From assembly GCF_003050865.1 (NCBI RefSeq), contig NZ_QAOK01000001.1, forward strand, positions 124,001-188,000: a stretch of DNA of 64,000 bases. Reading direction: 5' to 3'. The position numbers and the translations under genes are program-made. Every line of letters begins with the position of its first letter. Positions within the stretch are counted from its first letter, which is position 1. A model generated the notes under the pieces. The model worked only from the letters and a program-made list of their open reading frames with translations. It had not been told where the DNA came from and did not search any database. Below are positions 1 through 9,523 of the stretch, in pieces. This DNA comes from Nitrosospira multiformis (lineage in GTDB: Bacteria; Pseudomonadota; Gammaproteobacteria; Burkholderiales; Nitrosomonadaceae).

Positions 1-773
1 GAAGTCCTTTTGTCGTCGCTGACCCAGGTAATACCGCCCAGTCCTCCCCAGTTTCCCAGCTCTTTGTCAAATCCGCCATCCCAACCGCCGGTTGCGCTCC
101 CGGTGATGACGCCCCCCATTACCGACCAATTCCCGTTGACTGTGTAGTTCCCTACGGCCCCCGTGTGGGTGAATGGCTCCCCATTGTTAAAGGTATAGGC
201 GTGAGTGTAAAAAAAATTGTCGGGTGCAGGAACGGTTTCATACCCTGTCGGCGAATAAAAATGACCTGCCTTGATGTTCAAGCCATTACCCAACGGTATA
301 TAGGCTTCAAGATACGCTTGCGGTAGCGCGACGCCGTACGTCCGTGTCGATGAGCAGCATATGTTCAGATCCCAGTGGCCCCTATTCAAGACTTGACCGG
401 TATTCACATCGAATGGCGGAACACCGAAAGCCTGGGTATAGATCGCATCGGTGCCGAACATGAAATCGACACGTCCCCCGAGATCAAAAGCCTTGCCTTC
501 CGTGACCACCGTGCGCTGGAGATATAGATTGAACTGATTCAACTGAAACCGATTTGCGCGGTCGGCAAAGGTAACGGGGCCGTTGTATCCGTTGACGGGA
601 TTGCTGGGATTATAGGTTGCCCCTGCATTGATCCACCCTCCCGCCCTTACACCGTTCTCCCTCAACCACCCTGCTATATCGACCGCCTGAACAATGCTGT
701 TGCTCATGAAGATCAATAAAAAACAACCTACTCCGTACGGAATCCGGCTGCTGCGCTTTCGCATGCATTTCAT
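1..773 (-). CDS. OmpL-like beta-barrel porin (BBP2 type), 3' part missing
   Basis: The N-terminal about 257 residues of an outer-membrane beta-barrel protein run off the left edge. The reading frame has a signal peptide (basic MKCMRKRSSR, then a hydrophobic stretch ending near SIVQA). Aromatic/Asn-Gly-rich barrel sequence follows, including GWINAGATYNP, NRFQLNQFNLYLQR and GGRVDFMFGTDAIYTQAF, which is typical of the putative beta-barrel porin-2 family (PF07642). The ATG at 773 was chosen because an AAGGA lies about 10 nt upstream; an in-frame ATG at 764 is the alternative. It is expected to form an outer-membrane channel with unknown substrate. It is separate from ilvA and transcribed in the same direction. 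Confidence 0.72.
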   Translation of the reverse strand, partial: MKCMRKRSSRIPYGVGCFLLIFMSNSIVQAVDIAGWLRENGVRAGGWINAGATYNPSNPVNGYNGPVTFADRANRFQLNQFNLYLQRTVVTEGKAFDLGGRVDFMFGTDAIYTQAFGVPPFDVNTGQVLNRGHWDLNICCSSTRTYGVALPQAYLEAYIPLGNGLNIKAGHFYSPTGYETVPAPDNFFYTHAYTFNNGEPFTHTGAVGNYTVNGNWSVMGGVITGSATGGWDGGFDKELGNWGGLGGITWVSDDKRT

Positions 774-921
774 TCTGAATTTTTCCTTAGCTCCCGGACA
801 CGGCTGTGAAACCTTCAAAACCGTTTTTTTTACATGACTGTATTCATCTGACTTGGACTATTGAAGGTTTAACACTGCAACTGGCGCAATACTCGATTTC
901 GAGGGCGCACAAAACTTGTCC

Positions 922-949
922 GGGATAAACAGGCAGCGCTGTCTGTCCC
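922..949 (-). terminator. Inverted repeat just after ilvA, possible terminator
   Basis: CAGGCAGC and GCTGTCTG (930-945) form a nearly perfect stem with one G-U pair, flanked by GGGA/TCCC. It begins at the ilvA stop codon. There is no uninterrupted T-run after it, so factor-independent termination is uncertain. Confidence 0.35.
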
Positions 950-2460
950 TATCCCAGGAATAATTTGTAGGCCGGATTCTGGGTTTCGTCCCAATAACGA
1001 TTGTCGAGTTGAGCGAGAAATGTCTTGAAATCCGCTTTCTCCTCCGGCGGCACCTCCATGCCAACCAGCACCCGTCCATAGTCTGCCCCGTGGTTACGGT
1101 AATGAAACAGACTGATATTCCAATGATTGCTCATGCTGTTCAGAAATTGCATGAGCGCTCCCGGACGATCAGGGAACTCAAAACGATAGACGATTTCATT
1201 TTTAACATCACGTGCATGCCCGCCCACGAGATGGCGGATATGCAATTTTGCCATTTCATTGTCGCTCAAATCCTCGGTGCGCAAGCCGTTGCTCTCCAGG
1301 TCCTTGATCAGTTTCGCCGCTTCCTCCCGGTTTTTTACCGACACCCCTACAAACACATGCGCTTCTTTCGGACCGGCAAAACGATAGTTGAACTCGGTGA
1401 TACTTCTCGGTCCCAGCATTGCGCAGAACTTCTTGAAACTGCCGGGTTCCTCGGGAATCGTCACCGCCATGACCGCTTCCCGCTGCTCACCCAGTTCCGC
1501 CCGTTCGGACACATGGCGCAATCGGTCGAAATTCATATTCGCACCTGAGGCGATCGCAATCAGGTTCTTGCCGCGGATACCTTCCCGCTTTGCATAAGCC
1601 TTAGCGCCTGCAATCGAGAGCGCTCCCGAAGGTTCAAGTATGGCGCGCGTATCCTCGAACACATCCTTGATTGCCGCACAGATGGCATCCGTGTCTACAA
1701 GCAGGATCTCATCGACCAGTTCGCGACATAAATGAAAAGTTTCCACCCCCACCTGCTTGACAGCGACCCCGTCTGCAAACAATCCCACGCGCGGCAACCG
1801 GACACGGCGGTTCTTTTTCAGCGACTGATACATGGAATCGGCGTCGACAGGTTCCACACCGATAATCCTGATTTCCGGATAGAGCCTTTTTACATAAGCC
1901 GCAATACCCGAAATCAACCCGCCTCCACCAATGGGCGCGAATATCGCATGAATTTCCCCCCGATGCTGGCGCAGTATTTCCATTCCGATCGTTCCCTGCC
2001 CGGCAATGACGTCGGGATCGTCATAGGGGTGTACAAAGGTTACCTGATTCTTTTCGGCGAATTCGTGGGCGTGCGCATAGGCTTCGTCATAGGAATCACC
2101 GAAGGAAACCACTGTCGCCCCGCGTGCCTCGACTGCCTGCAACTTGATCTGGGGCGTGGTGACAGGCATCACGATGGTTGCCCGGCAGTTCAATCGCTGC
2201 GCAGCGAGAGCTACCCCTTGCGCATGATTGCCGGCAGAGGCCGTCACCACTCCGCGTTCGAGTGCCGCGGGAGAAAGCTTGACCATTTTGTTGTAAGCTC
2301 CCCGCACTTTGAACGAGAAAACATCCTGCACATCTTCCCGTTTCAGGAATAACTGATTATTTATACGTGTGGACAGATTCGGCGCAAGCTCCAGAGGACT
2401 CTCTACCGCGACGTCATAAACCCGCGCGGTAAGGATTCTTTCGAGGTAACTGTTCTTCAT
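949..2460 (-). CDS. ilvA: Threonine ammonia-lyase, biosynthetic
   Basis: Cytoplasmic PLP enzyme that deaminates L-threonine to 2-oxobutanoate, the first step of isoleucine synthesis. It has 503 residues, the usual length of the biosynthetic form. The PLP lysine is in FSFKVRGAYNKM, the substrate loop is ASAGNHAQG, and the phosphate-binding glycine loop is GGGGLISG. The C-terminal about 170 residues carry two ACT-like regulatory repeats (from about residue 335, AVTIPEEPGSF, and from about 430, YRFEFPDRPGAL), so feedback inhibition by isoleucine is expected. It is divergent from rpiA across about 140 bp that must hold both promoters. Confidence 0.96.
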   Translation of the reverse strand: MKNSYLERILTARVYDVAVESPLELAPNLSTRINNQLFLKREDVQDVFSFKVRGAYNKMVKLSPAALERGVVTASAGNHAQGVALAAQRLNCRATIVMPVTTPQIKLQAVEARGATVVSFGDSYDEAYAHAHEFAEKNQVTFVHPYDDPDVIAGQGTIGMEILRQHRGEIHAIFAPIGGGGLISGIAAYVKRLYPEIRIIGVEPVDADSMYQSLKKNRRVRLPRVGLFADGVAVKQVGVETFHLCRELVDEILLVDTDAICAAIKDVFEDTRAILEPSGALSIAGAKAYAKREGIRGKNLIAIASGANMNFDRLRHVSERAELGEQREAVMAVTIPEEPGSFKKFCAMLGPRSITEFNYRFAGPKEAHVFVGVSVKNREEAAKLIKDLESNGLRTEDLSDNEMAKLHIRHLVGGHARDVKNEIVYRFEFPDRPGALMQFLNSMSNHWNISLFHYRNHGADYGRVLVGMEVPPEEKADFKTFLAQLDNRYWDETQNPAYKLFLG

Positions 2461-2597
2461 CGAAATGGGGTTGCGATTTTAAAGGTTGAGCATTTTAGCA
2501 TGTCGGGAAACCCTAAATGTCCAGCTTCATTGTTAAAATGGACTGATAGTATTATGCTCATAAACAGTCAATATTTTCAGGCATAAAAAATAACATC

Positions 2598-3257
2598 ATG
2601 AACCAGGACGAGCAGAAACGTGCGGCCGCGCGCGCCGCTATTCAACATATTCCCGCAGGCTGCATTGTCGGAGTCGGCACCGGCTCCACCGCCAACTACT
2701 TCATCGACGAACTGGCTGGCATCAGAAGCAGAATCGATGGAACGGTAGCAAGTTCAGAAGCAACCGCCCGCCGCCTCAGTGGGCATGGAATCGAAGTCAT
2801 GGACCTGAACAATGTCGACGAGCTTCCGTTATATGTGGATGGCGCCGACGAGATAACGCCGTACTTGCATATGATAAAAGGGGGCGGCGGAGCACTGACC
2901 CGGGAAAAAGTCGTGGCCGCAGTGGCGAAAAAATTCATCTGCATTGCGGACCAGAGCAAGCTCGTGAACGTGCTTGGCAAGTTTCCTCTGCCAGTGGAGG
3001 TCATTCCGATGGCGCGAGGTTATGTGGCGCTCGAGATAATACGGCTGGGGGGACAACCCGTGCTCAGGGAGGGATTTACTACCGATAACGGTAACCTGAT
3101 TCTTGATGTGCATGGCTTGCAGATCCTGAATCCCGTTGAACTGGAGACGGAACTCAATCAGATCACCGGCATCGTAACCAATGGGCTGTTTGCAAGACGT
3201 CCTGCGGATTTGCTGTTGCTGGGTGGCGAAGGAGGCGTTCGCACCGTTGCTGTCTGA
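2598..3257 (+). CDS. rpiA: Ribose-5-phosphate isomerase A
   Basis: Interconverts ribose 5-phosphate and ribulose 5-phosphate in the pentose phosphate and Calvin pathways. It has 219 residues, the normal RpiA length. Signature motifs are [15 protein letters not shown] near the N-terminus, DGADEI, and [14 protein letters not shown] with the catalytic region. It starts at ATG 2598. It is followed by phoU after 86 bp on the same strand. A Calvin-cycle role would fit the tkt-gap-pgk-fba block at 53-60 kb. Confidence 0.95.
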   Translation: MNQDEQKRAAARAAIQHIPAGCIVGVGTGSTANYFIDELAGIRSRIDGTVASSEATARRLSGHGIEVMDLNNVDELPLYVDGADEITPYLHMIKGGGGALTREKVVAAVAKKFICIADQSKLVNVLGKFPLPVEVIPMARGYVALEIIRLGGQPVLREGFTTDNGNLILDVHGLQILNPVELETELNQITGIVTNGLFARRPADLLLLGGEGGVRTVAV

Positions 3258-3343
3258 GGGCAGGTCAAAGATCAGTAGAATTGTCACAAGGGACTGGTAT
3301 TATCTTTGTTATTTTTTGCTTTCAATCGATCCACAGGTGAGAA

Positions 3344-4051
3344 ATGGGAAGCCACGAACATATATCCAAGCAATTTGACGCGGATCTCGAAGCGGTGCGC
3401 ACGCGCGTGTTGCATATGGGCGGATTCGTGGAAGAACAGATCGAAAAAGCGATTGAAGCGTTGATCACCGGCAACGAGGGTCTGATCGAAAATATCATCG
3501 CTGATGACCACCGAGTCAATGCGATGGAGGTATCGATAGACGAGATCTGCAATCAGATCATCGCGCGCCGACAGCCAGCCGCAGGTGATTTACGCATGAT
3601 CATGACGGTCATCAAAACCATTACTGACCTCGAGCGCATCGGGGATGAAGCGGAAAAGATCGCGCGCATGGCCAAACTGATCTATGCCACGGACCGCATG
3701 CACATGCCCCGTTTCGTCGAGATACGTCATGTGGCCAACGTTGCGCTGGAGATGCTGCGCAAATCGCTGGACGCTTTTGCGCGCCTGGACCTCACCGCCG
3801 CCGCCCAGGTAGTGCGCCAGGACGAGCTCGTGGATGAGGAGTTCCGCTCCATTATGCGCCAACTTATCACTTTCATGATGGAAGATCCGCGCAAGATATC
3901 GACTGCCCTGGAAATCCTGTTTATTGCAAAGGCGATCGAGCGCATCGGTGATCATGCCAAGAACATGTCCGAATATGTGGTATACATGGTAAAGGGCAGG
4001 GATGTGCGTCACGTCACGGTTGAAGAAATCGAGCGCGAAATACGGGAGTAG
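3344..4051 (+). CDS. phoU: Phosphate signalling protein PhoU
   Basis: All-helical 235-residue protein with two PhoU repeats, each carrying an acidic metal-binding motif: residues around ERIGDEAEKIARM in repeat 1 and ERIGDHAKNMSEYV in repeat 2. PhoU dampens the Pho regulon through PhoR and the Pst transporter and prevents toxic phosphate uptake. No pst or phoBR genes are adjacent; instead it precedes ppx by 36 bp, which links it to polyphosphate turnover here. Starts at ATG 3344 (GAGAA just upstream). Confidence 0.95.
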   Translation: MGSHEHISKQFDADLEAVRTRVLHMGGFVEEQIEKAIEALITGNEGLIENIIADDHRVNAMEVSIDEICNQIIARRQPAAGDLRMIMTVIKTITDLERIGDEAEKIARMAKLIYATDRMHMPRFVEIRHVANVALEMLRKSLDAFARLDLTAAAQVVRQDELVDEEFRSIMRQLITFMMEDPRKISTALEILFIAKAIERIGDHAKNMSEYVVYMVKGRDVRHVTVEEIEREIRE

Positions 4052-4087
4052 GTCCTCCCGCCGCCCGCACGCCTGCCAATAGACCCC

Positions 4088-5611
4088 ATGCCCGGATACT
4101 CCACACTTGCGGCGGTAGATCTGGGCTCCAACAGCTTTCGTTTGCAAGTCGCGCGAGTGGAAGGCAGGCAGCTTTATCCGCTGGACAATCTGCGCGAAAT
4201 GGTCCGTCTTGCCGCCGGTCTTACTCCCGACAAGCGCCTGGATGAGGATTCCCAGGCACGCGCCCTGGCCTGTCTAAAGCGCTTCAGTGAACGCCTGCGC
4301 GGCTTTCCCCCCCATGCCGTACGAGCGGTTGCGACTAACACTCTCAGGGTGGCGAAAAATGCGGCCGTATTTCTCAAAAAAGCCGAGGCAGCGATTGGTT
4401 TTCCCATTGAAGTCATCTCGGGTCACGAAGAGGCGCGCCTCATCTATCTGGGCGTGGCGCACGGCCTCCCTGCTTCTCCTGATGCTCGCCTGGTGATGGA
4501 CATCGGGGGCGGCTCTACTGAATTTATCATTGGCCGCAGACTGAAACCGGTCAAGCTGGAAAGCCTCTATATGGGTTGCGTCAGCTATAGCCTGCGCTTT
4601 TTTCCGGACGGCAGGATCAGCAGGGATGCAATGAACCGTGCCGAACTTTCGGCCCGCAGCGATATTCAGGCAATCGCAAAGGAATTCTCCAGTGAACACT
4701 GGCAGCTTGCATACGGATCATCCGGCACGGCACGCGCCTTGGGCGATATCATCCGGTTGAACCAGCTCGGCAGTGGAAGCGGCAACGGAGAGATTACGCG
4801 AGAAGGGTTGGAAAATTTTCGTAATCATCTGCTCAGGGTGGACGACATCAAAAAACTCGACCTCGCGGGCATCCGGAGCGACCGCGCGCCTGTCATAGCC
4901 GGCGGTTTCGCCATCATGTCCGCCGCGTTCGCAGAGTTGGGAATTTCCCAAATGGCGCAAGGCATGGGCGCCTTGCGCCAGGGCGTGCTGTACGATCTGC
5001 TGGGGCGTTTCCATAAGCATGACATGCGCGAAGTAACGGTCAGGCAGTTCATGCGCCGGTACCATGTGGATGGCGTGCAGGCAAGGCGGGTGGAATCGAC
5101 TGCGCTTCTGCTTGGAAAGCAACTGCTGACACCCTTTCTTGATGATGGAGAAGAACATCTGCAAGCTCTCTCCTGGGCTGCCCGGCTGCATGAAGTAGGT
5201 ATTTCAGTCGCGCACTCCGGTTATCACAAGCATTCTGCATATATCCTGGGCAACGCCGACATGCCTGGTTTTTCCCAGAAAGAGCAGGAGCGCCTAAGCA
5301 TGCTTGCGCTCGCCCATCGGGGCGATATCGGCAAAGCGCGTGGAAGCATCATAGAACCGCCTGGTTTCGCCCTGCTGTTTGCGCTTCGCCTCGCGGCATT
5401 GTTTCATCGAAGCCGCTGTGAGACGAATCTTCCAAGGCTCAAGGTCAGCCTTCGGGGCAGAGAATTCAGTTTATGTCTTGAAAGAAAGTGGCTGGAGCGC
5501 AATCCTTTGACGCATAACGCGCTGTTGGCCGAAATTGAACAATGGGATGTCCTTGGCTTTCGTTTAGATATAACCAAAGCCGATGGAAGCAAGCCATCCG
5601 AATCTGCATAG
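4088..5611 (+). CDS. ppx: Exopolyphosphatase (Ppx/GppA family)
   Basis: 507 residues. The N-terminal Ppx/GppA actin-like ATPase fold starts AAVDLGSNSFRLQVARV; the second phosphate loop is MDIGGGSTEFI and the third is YGSSGTARALG. The C-terminal part, from about residue 310, is an HD-like helical domain (WAARLHEVGISVAHSGYHKHSAYIL). It removes terminal phosphate from polyphosphate or pppGpp; the long form with the C-terminal domain favours Ppx over GppA. It is co-directional with phoU and 17 nt upstream of corA. A polyphosphate kinase gene lies at the other end of the window. Confidence 0.93.
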   Translation: MPGYSTLAAVDLGSNSFRLQVARVEGRQLYPLDNLREMVRLAAGLTPDKRLDEDSQARALACLKRFSERLRGFPPHAVRAVATNTLRVAKNAAVFLKKAEAAIGFPIEVISGHEEARLIYLGVAHGLPASPDARLVMDIGGGSTEFIIGRRLKPVKLESLYMGCVSYSLRFFPDGRISRDAMNRAELSARSDIQAIAKEFSSEHWQLAYGSSGTARALGDIIRLNQLGSGSGNGEITREGLENFRNHLLRVDDIKKLDLAGIRSDRAPVIAGGFAIMSAAFAELGISQMAQGMGALRQGVLYDLLGRFHKHDMREVTVRQFMRRYHVDGVQARRVESTALLLGKQLLTPFLDDGEEHLQALSWAARLHEVGISVAHSGYHKHSAYILGNADMPGFSQKEQERLSMLALAHRGDIGKARGSIIEPPGFALLFALRLAALFHRSRCETNLPRLKVSLRGREFSLCLERKWLERNPLTHNALLAEIEQWDVLGFRLDITKADGSKPSESA

Positions 5612-5628
5612 AACTATCATCCGACCCG

Positions 5629-6699
5629 ATGACATCGCATTCCAAAAGGAGATCCACGAAAGCAGGCCTGCCACCGGGCACGCCGGTGCATATCCGAGCA
5701 AAGAAAGGCGTAGCACCCGCCATAACCTTGCTGAATTACGATCCGGAAAGTGTGCGTGAATCCGAGGTGACTCCTGCGGAACTCGCCGAAAAGATCAAAC
5801 AGGCTTCAGGGGTCAAGTGGGTTAACCTGCAGGGACTGGGCGACATCCACATGATCGAGCAAATCGGCGCGTGTTTTAACCTTCACCCTCTGGTACTGGA
5901 AGACATATTCAACACAGAGCAACGCTCCAAGGTGGAGGATTACGGAGATTACCTGTACGTGGTGCTCAAAACCTTCGGGTATGAAACCAGAGGAACGGAA
6001 GAGAGAATATATTCCGAGCAGATCAGCCTCGTGCTCGGCAAGGATTTCGTGCTGTCGTTTCTGGAAGCGAATGGTGTTCAATTCCAGTCGGTCCGCGACC
6101 GCCTTCGGTCCGGCAAAGGCCAAAGCACAAAGCTCGGCGCCGATTTCCTGATGTACAGCCTTATTGACGCAGTAGTCGACACCTACTTCAGCATTCTTGA
6201 ACGCCTCGACGAAAAAACCGAGGCGCTGGAAACAGAATTGATCAACCGCCCGCAGCCGAGGACCTTGCAATCAATTCAAAGACTCAAACGTGAAGGCGTT
6301 TTTTTACGCAGGGCGCTGTGGCCCCTCCGCGAAGTGATCAGTTCGTTGCAGCGTGGGGATTCTCCCCTGTTTAGCCGCAATACCCTGCTCTACCTGCGGG
6401 ATGTATATGATCATACTGTCCACATTATCGAATCGATCGAATCGCTGCGTGATGTCACGGCAGGTATGCTCGATATTTATTTATCAAGCGTAAGCTTTCG
6501 CATCAGTACCGTCATGAAAGTTCTTACCGTCATCACCACGATATTCATGCCGTTGACGCTGATAACAGGCATTTACGGGATGAACTTCACATACATGCCG
6601 GGGCTGGAATGGCACATGGGATTTTTTGTTGTACTGGGCACAATGACAGTCATCAGTATTGCGATGCTGCTACTGTTCCGCTGGAAAAAATGGTTGTAG
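5629..6699 (+). CDS. corA: Magnesium/cobalt transporter CorA
   Basis: 356-residue inner-membrane divalent cation channel. It has a large N-terminal cytosolic domain, a long helix, and two C-terminal membrane segments (about 295-317 and 330-350). The signature YGMNF lies at the end of the first of these. The open frame reaches back to 5542 inside ppx, but ATG 5629 (MTSHSKRR) just after the ppx stop is the sensible start. It ends 33 bp from the convergent glycosyltransferase gene, so it marks the border of the housekeeping block. Confidence 0.92.
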   Translation: MTSHSKRRSTKAGLPPGTPVHIRAKKGVAPAITLLNYDPESVRESEVTPAELAEKIKQASGVKWVNLQGLGDIHMIEQIGACFNLHPLVLEDIFNTEQRSKVEDYGDYLYVVLKTFGYETRGTEERIYSEQISLVLGKDFVLSFLEANGVQFQSVRDRLRSGKGQSTKLGADFLMYSLIDAVVDTYFSILERLDEKTEALETELINRPQPRTLQSIQRLKREGVFLRRALWPLREVISSLQRGDSPLFSRNTLLYLRDVYDHTVHIIESIESLRDVTAGMLDIYLSSVSFRISTVMKVLTVITTIFMPLTLITGIYGMNFTYMPGLEWHMGFFVVLGTMTVISIAMLLLFRWKKWL

Positions 6700-6731
6700 C
6701 GGCTGAAATCACCATTCTCTCCGCAGAGCAT

Positions 6732-7778
6732 TCAAAGTAGCCTGGGAGTGCAATTTTCCTCGGCGGGCGCCCTTTCCCAGGTTAGTATCCGCAAGCCGCA
6801 AATACGCGCCCATAAAGTCAGCGCTCCATATCGCAGGCGTGGAACATCGGGCAATATCCAGATTTCCGAAATGCGCTTGTCCTCACGCCAGCTACATAAG
6901 AATAGCCGGATGGCAGCTTCCATGCCTGACGAGAGGGTCCTCATCTGCAAACAGAGAAGCATGCCCGCTGCTTCGGGCGAAAGCCAGTAAACGTATCCTC
7001 CTCCGCAAAACACATCGTCGAGCGCCTCCAGCAGGCTTAACGGAAAACCCGCCAGCGGGCAATCTCCGGAAAGAAGGAGAATATTACGCTTTGCGCTGGG
7101 ATGGCGCGAAAAAAAAAGCTTACGATTGCGTCTGACCAGTTTCTTGAAGGAGCGGCCGCGACCGAATGATCCGCCACCCTCATGTTGTATGTGAGCGTCC
7201 GGATGCACGCCTACCCGCCAACCGCGCTTGTTGAGCCGGCGCCCAAGATCGACATCTTCATAGTAGCCGCGACCGAATGCCAGATCGAAACCGTCCGCAT
7301 CCCGGAATACCTCGCGGCGGATGAGAAACGCGTGACCCCGAAGGCGGTGTGTCTGAACATAGCCGCCTGGCTGCCGCACATATCGGTTCAAATCATATTT
7401 GGCAAAATCATTTCCGGCGGGGATGATGACTGCCAACCGGGAATCAGCGACGAATGCTGCGTATAAGAGCGGTAAAAAATCTTCGCCCACTACTGTGTCG
7501 GAGTTCAGGACCAGCACATAGCCTGCGTCGGATCGACCGATTGCTTCGTTTACCGAGGCGCCGAAACCCTGGTTCTCCCGTGCGTGGTGCACGCGTATGC
7601 GCTCGCACGGCAATTGATCCAGCATGGCGTGGGTTTCCATGCCCGAGGCGTCGTCCTGAATGAAAATAAAGCGTATGGATTGGCTCAGGCAGGCAACGAC
7701 CGAATCGATGCAGCGCCGTGTCAACACTGGTGCATTATAGACGGGAATCACCACATCGATGGGTGGCATCGCCGGCAT
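6732..7778 (-). CDS. Family 2 glycosyltransferase
   Basis: 348 residues. The N-terminal GT2 GT-A fold starts VVIPVYNAPVLTRRCIDSV, with FIQDDASG and the DXD-like LNSDTVVGEDFL. The middle part (FLIRREVFRDADGFD, YYEDVDLGRRL) is typical of rhamnosyltransferase-like enzymes in O-antigen/capsule loci. It transfers an activated sugar to a growing glycan at the inner face of the inner membrane; donor unknown. Start ATG 7778 has AAGGAGG about 12 nt upstream; a second ATG nine bases in is possible. It lies 46 bp downstream of the GT-B-like gene in the same orientation. Confidence 0.85.
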   Translation of the reverse strand: MPAMPPIDVVIPVYNAPVLTRRCIDSVVACLSQSIRFIFIQDDASGMETHAMLDQLPCERIRVHHARENQGFGASVNEAIGRSDAGYVLVLNSDTVVGEDFLPLLYAAFVADSRLAVIIPAGNDFAKYDLNRYVRQPGGYVQTHRLRGHAFLIRREVFRDADGFDLAFGRGYYEDVDLGRRLNKRGWRVGVHPDAHIQHEGGGSFGRGRSFKKLVRRNRKLFFSRHPSAKRNILLLSGDCPLAGFPLSLLEALDDVFCGGGYVYWLSPEAAGMLLCLQMRTLSSGMEAAIRLFLCSWREDKRISEIWILPDVPRLRYGALTLWARICGLRILTWERAPAEENCTPRLL

Positions 7779-7824
7779 ACGGCTCAGTAACCTCCTTGAG
7801 AAAACTACCAGCGAAGCCGGCTAA

Positions 7825-9153
7825 TCAGGCAAAAGCGAAATCTTTGGGGTTGCTTTGCGACTCAAGCTGACTCTGGTCTTGGTCTGCCTTTGGCCGCACT
7901 TGTCCCGCCAGCAGCGCGACATAACGCGATAACACGTCCGGGTCCCCTACATCGATCATTTCCTTGAGGAAACGTTGACGATGCTCTTCTATATAAAAAG
8001 ACTCACAACCCTGGGTAAGGAATTTTTCCATGTGTTTATACACATCATCGCGGCAACGCAATTCTGCTTCCGGCAGGTACTCAGCCAGGGCCGAGCGGCC
8101 GGCGTGCAGATAATCCGCCGCCAATACAGGCTTCCCGACCTTTACCGCCTCGAATACTACAGAGGTGGCAAGATCGATAATGACATCTGCCCAATTCATC
8201 AGATGGATGGAATGAAGATTGCCTCCCGCTACCCGCACGTTGGGCAAGCGCCGGAGCGAAACATCTTTTGTCAGGGATTGCTGCCAGCCACCCCGGGTAT
8301 GCGGCTTTATTATAAGCTCCACTCCCGGAAAGCCTGCCACTATGCGCACTACCTCTCCCACTTCTTCCCAGAAAGTGGAAAAGTTACTCTTTCTCAGAAA
8401 CATTACCACCTTGAGGTTGCTATCGGAGCGCGTCAGCGGTGATGGCGGCATTAACGTTGCCAGTTTGGTGAGCCACTCGTCACAGTAGCGTGGGGAACCG
8501 AGTATCGCAAGTTTCTGATTATCCATGAAAGGGCGAAAGCGCACTGAGCATAACTCGTTCGGCACCACAACCTTCTCGAAAATGCCGGCGTTGGCAAATG
8601 TGGTATCCGGCTGCAGCCGCAACTCGCGCCGCCGGATCAACTGACTGGCGTGGGGACTGTCCCCATGCGGCAGCGATACCGTACCCAGACCCATTCCGCG
8701 CGCCGTCGCCAATACCACCTTGACCCATTCCACACAGATGGAGGAATTGCGTTCTATCCAGTCAAACACCACCACGCCTTCCTCATTCGCTGCGAAACTC
8801 CGGGTCAGCAAGTGCTTTGCAGTGCGCTCCCAAACCGGCTCGCGCCGCTTGGCATCATAAACCTCCTCCAGTTTCTTCATGATCGGCCCGAGGAAGGGGC
8901 GACGCAGGCTACGGATCAGTATCAGCGTCTGGAAAAACCATCTGATAAAGTCGAGCGGCGGCAATACATCCGCAATGTAGGCCATGCGCACGCCCTTGAG
9001 GTCTTTCAGGAATTCGATGCGATAATCCGTGCGGAATCGCGAGTTGCCGATCAGGACGATGTCGCAGGTATGACCCTTGCTGGTCCATTTGTAAATGACC
9101 GGTGTAATGTGATCGATGTCATTATAATGACGGAGGAAAAATAAAGCTTTCAT
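7825..9153 (-). CDS. GT-B-fold surface polysaccharide protein, copy A
   Basis: 442 residues from ATG 9153 (MKALFFLRHYNDIDHI); the frame extends to a TTG at 9180, but the paralogue at 23619 begins at the same methionine. The C-terminal half resembles UDP-GlcNAc 2-epimerase / CDP-glycerol glycerophosphotransferase-like GT-B domains: VVMFLRKSNFSTFWEEV, IIKPHTRGGW, and a nucleotide-binding-like ADVIIDLATSVVFEAV-KPVLAADYLHAGRS. It probably transfers a sugar or a polyol-phosphate during surface glycan assembly. The exact activity is not known to me. About two thirds of positions match the copy at 23.6 kb by eye. Confidence 0.75.
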   Translation of the reverse strand: MKALFFLRHYNDIDHITPVIYKWTSKGHTCDIVLIGNSRFRTDYRIEFLKDLKGVRMAYIADVLPPLDFIRWFFQTLILIRSLRRPFLGPIMKKLEEVYDAKRREPVWERTAKHLLTRSFAANEEGVVVFDWIERNSSICVEWVKVVLATARGMGLGTVSLPHGDSPHASQLIRRRELRLQPDTTFANAGIFEKVVVPNELCSVRFRPFMDNQKLAILGSPRYCDEWLTKLATLMPPSPLTRSDSNLKVVMFLRKSNFSTFWEEVGEVVRIVAGFPGVELIIKPHTRGGWQQSLTKDVSLRRLPNVRVAGGNLHSIHLMNWADVIIDLATSVVFEAVKVGKPVLAADYLHAGRSALAEYLPEAELRCRDDVYKHMEKFLTQGCESFYIEEHRQRFLKEMIDVGDPDVLSRYVALLAGQVRPKADQDQSQLESQSNPKDFAFA

Positions 9154-9523
9154 ACCAACATACCCATTCCTTGGACGCAAGCAATACGCTGCATCTCCTC
9201 ATTTTGAGGCCCTTCAAACATTCTCAGGGAAAAATCTTGCAATTTTACACGGGCTGATACCGATTTTACTAGCATTGCTAGCATTGCAGATGTTTTTACT
9301 TCCCCAGCCTTCTGTTAAAATGGAGTCACCACTGAGCCATTAGCCCGATTTTTGCGGCACCCCTGCTGCAATCGCCAAAACATAGCTCCAGAAATCACTC
9401 ACTGTATAATCCTCCGATGCCTGATGCGCACCTTTAAAGGGCAACCTATCCCGATAAATAAAGGCAGTCATCAGTCAAAGTGAAAAGCTCGGCTTCATCG
9501 CCTTCAATTAACATAAATCCCAC
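9154..9523. other. Divergent intergenic region between GT-B copy A and kdsB
   Basis: 370 bp without a gene. It holds a TATAAT at 9405-9410, a possible -10 element towards kdsB but without a convincing -35. It also has a 9-bp direct repeat TAGCATTGC at 9270-9278 and 9279-9287. No coding sequence or RNA gene recognised. Confidence 0.5.
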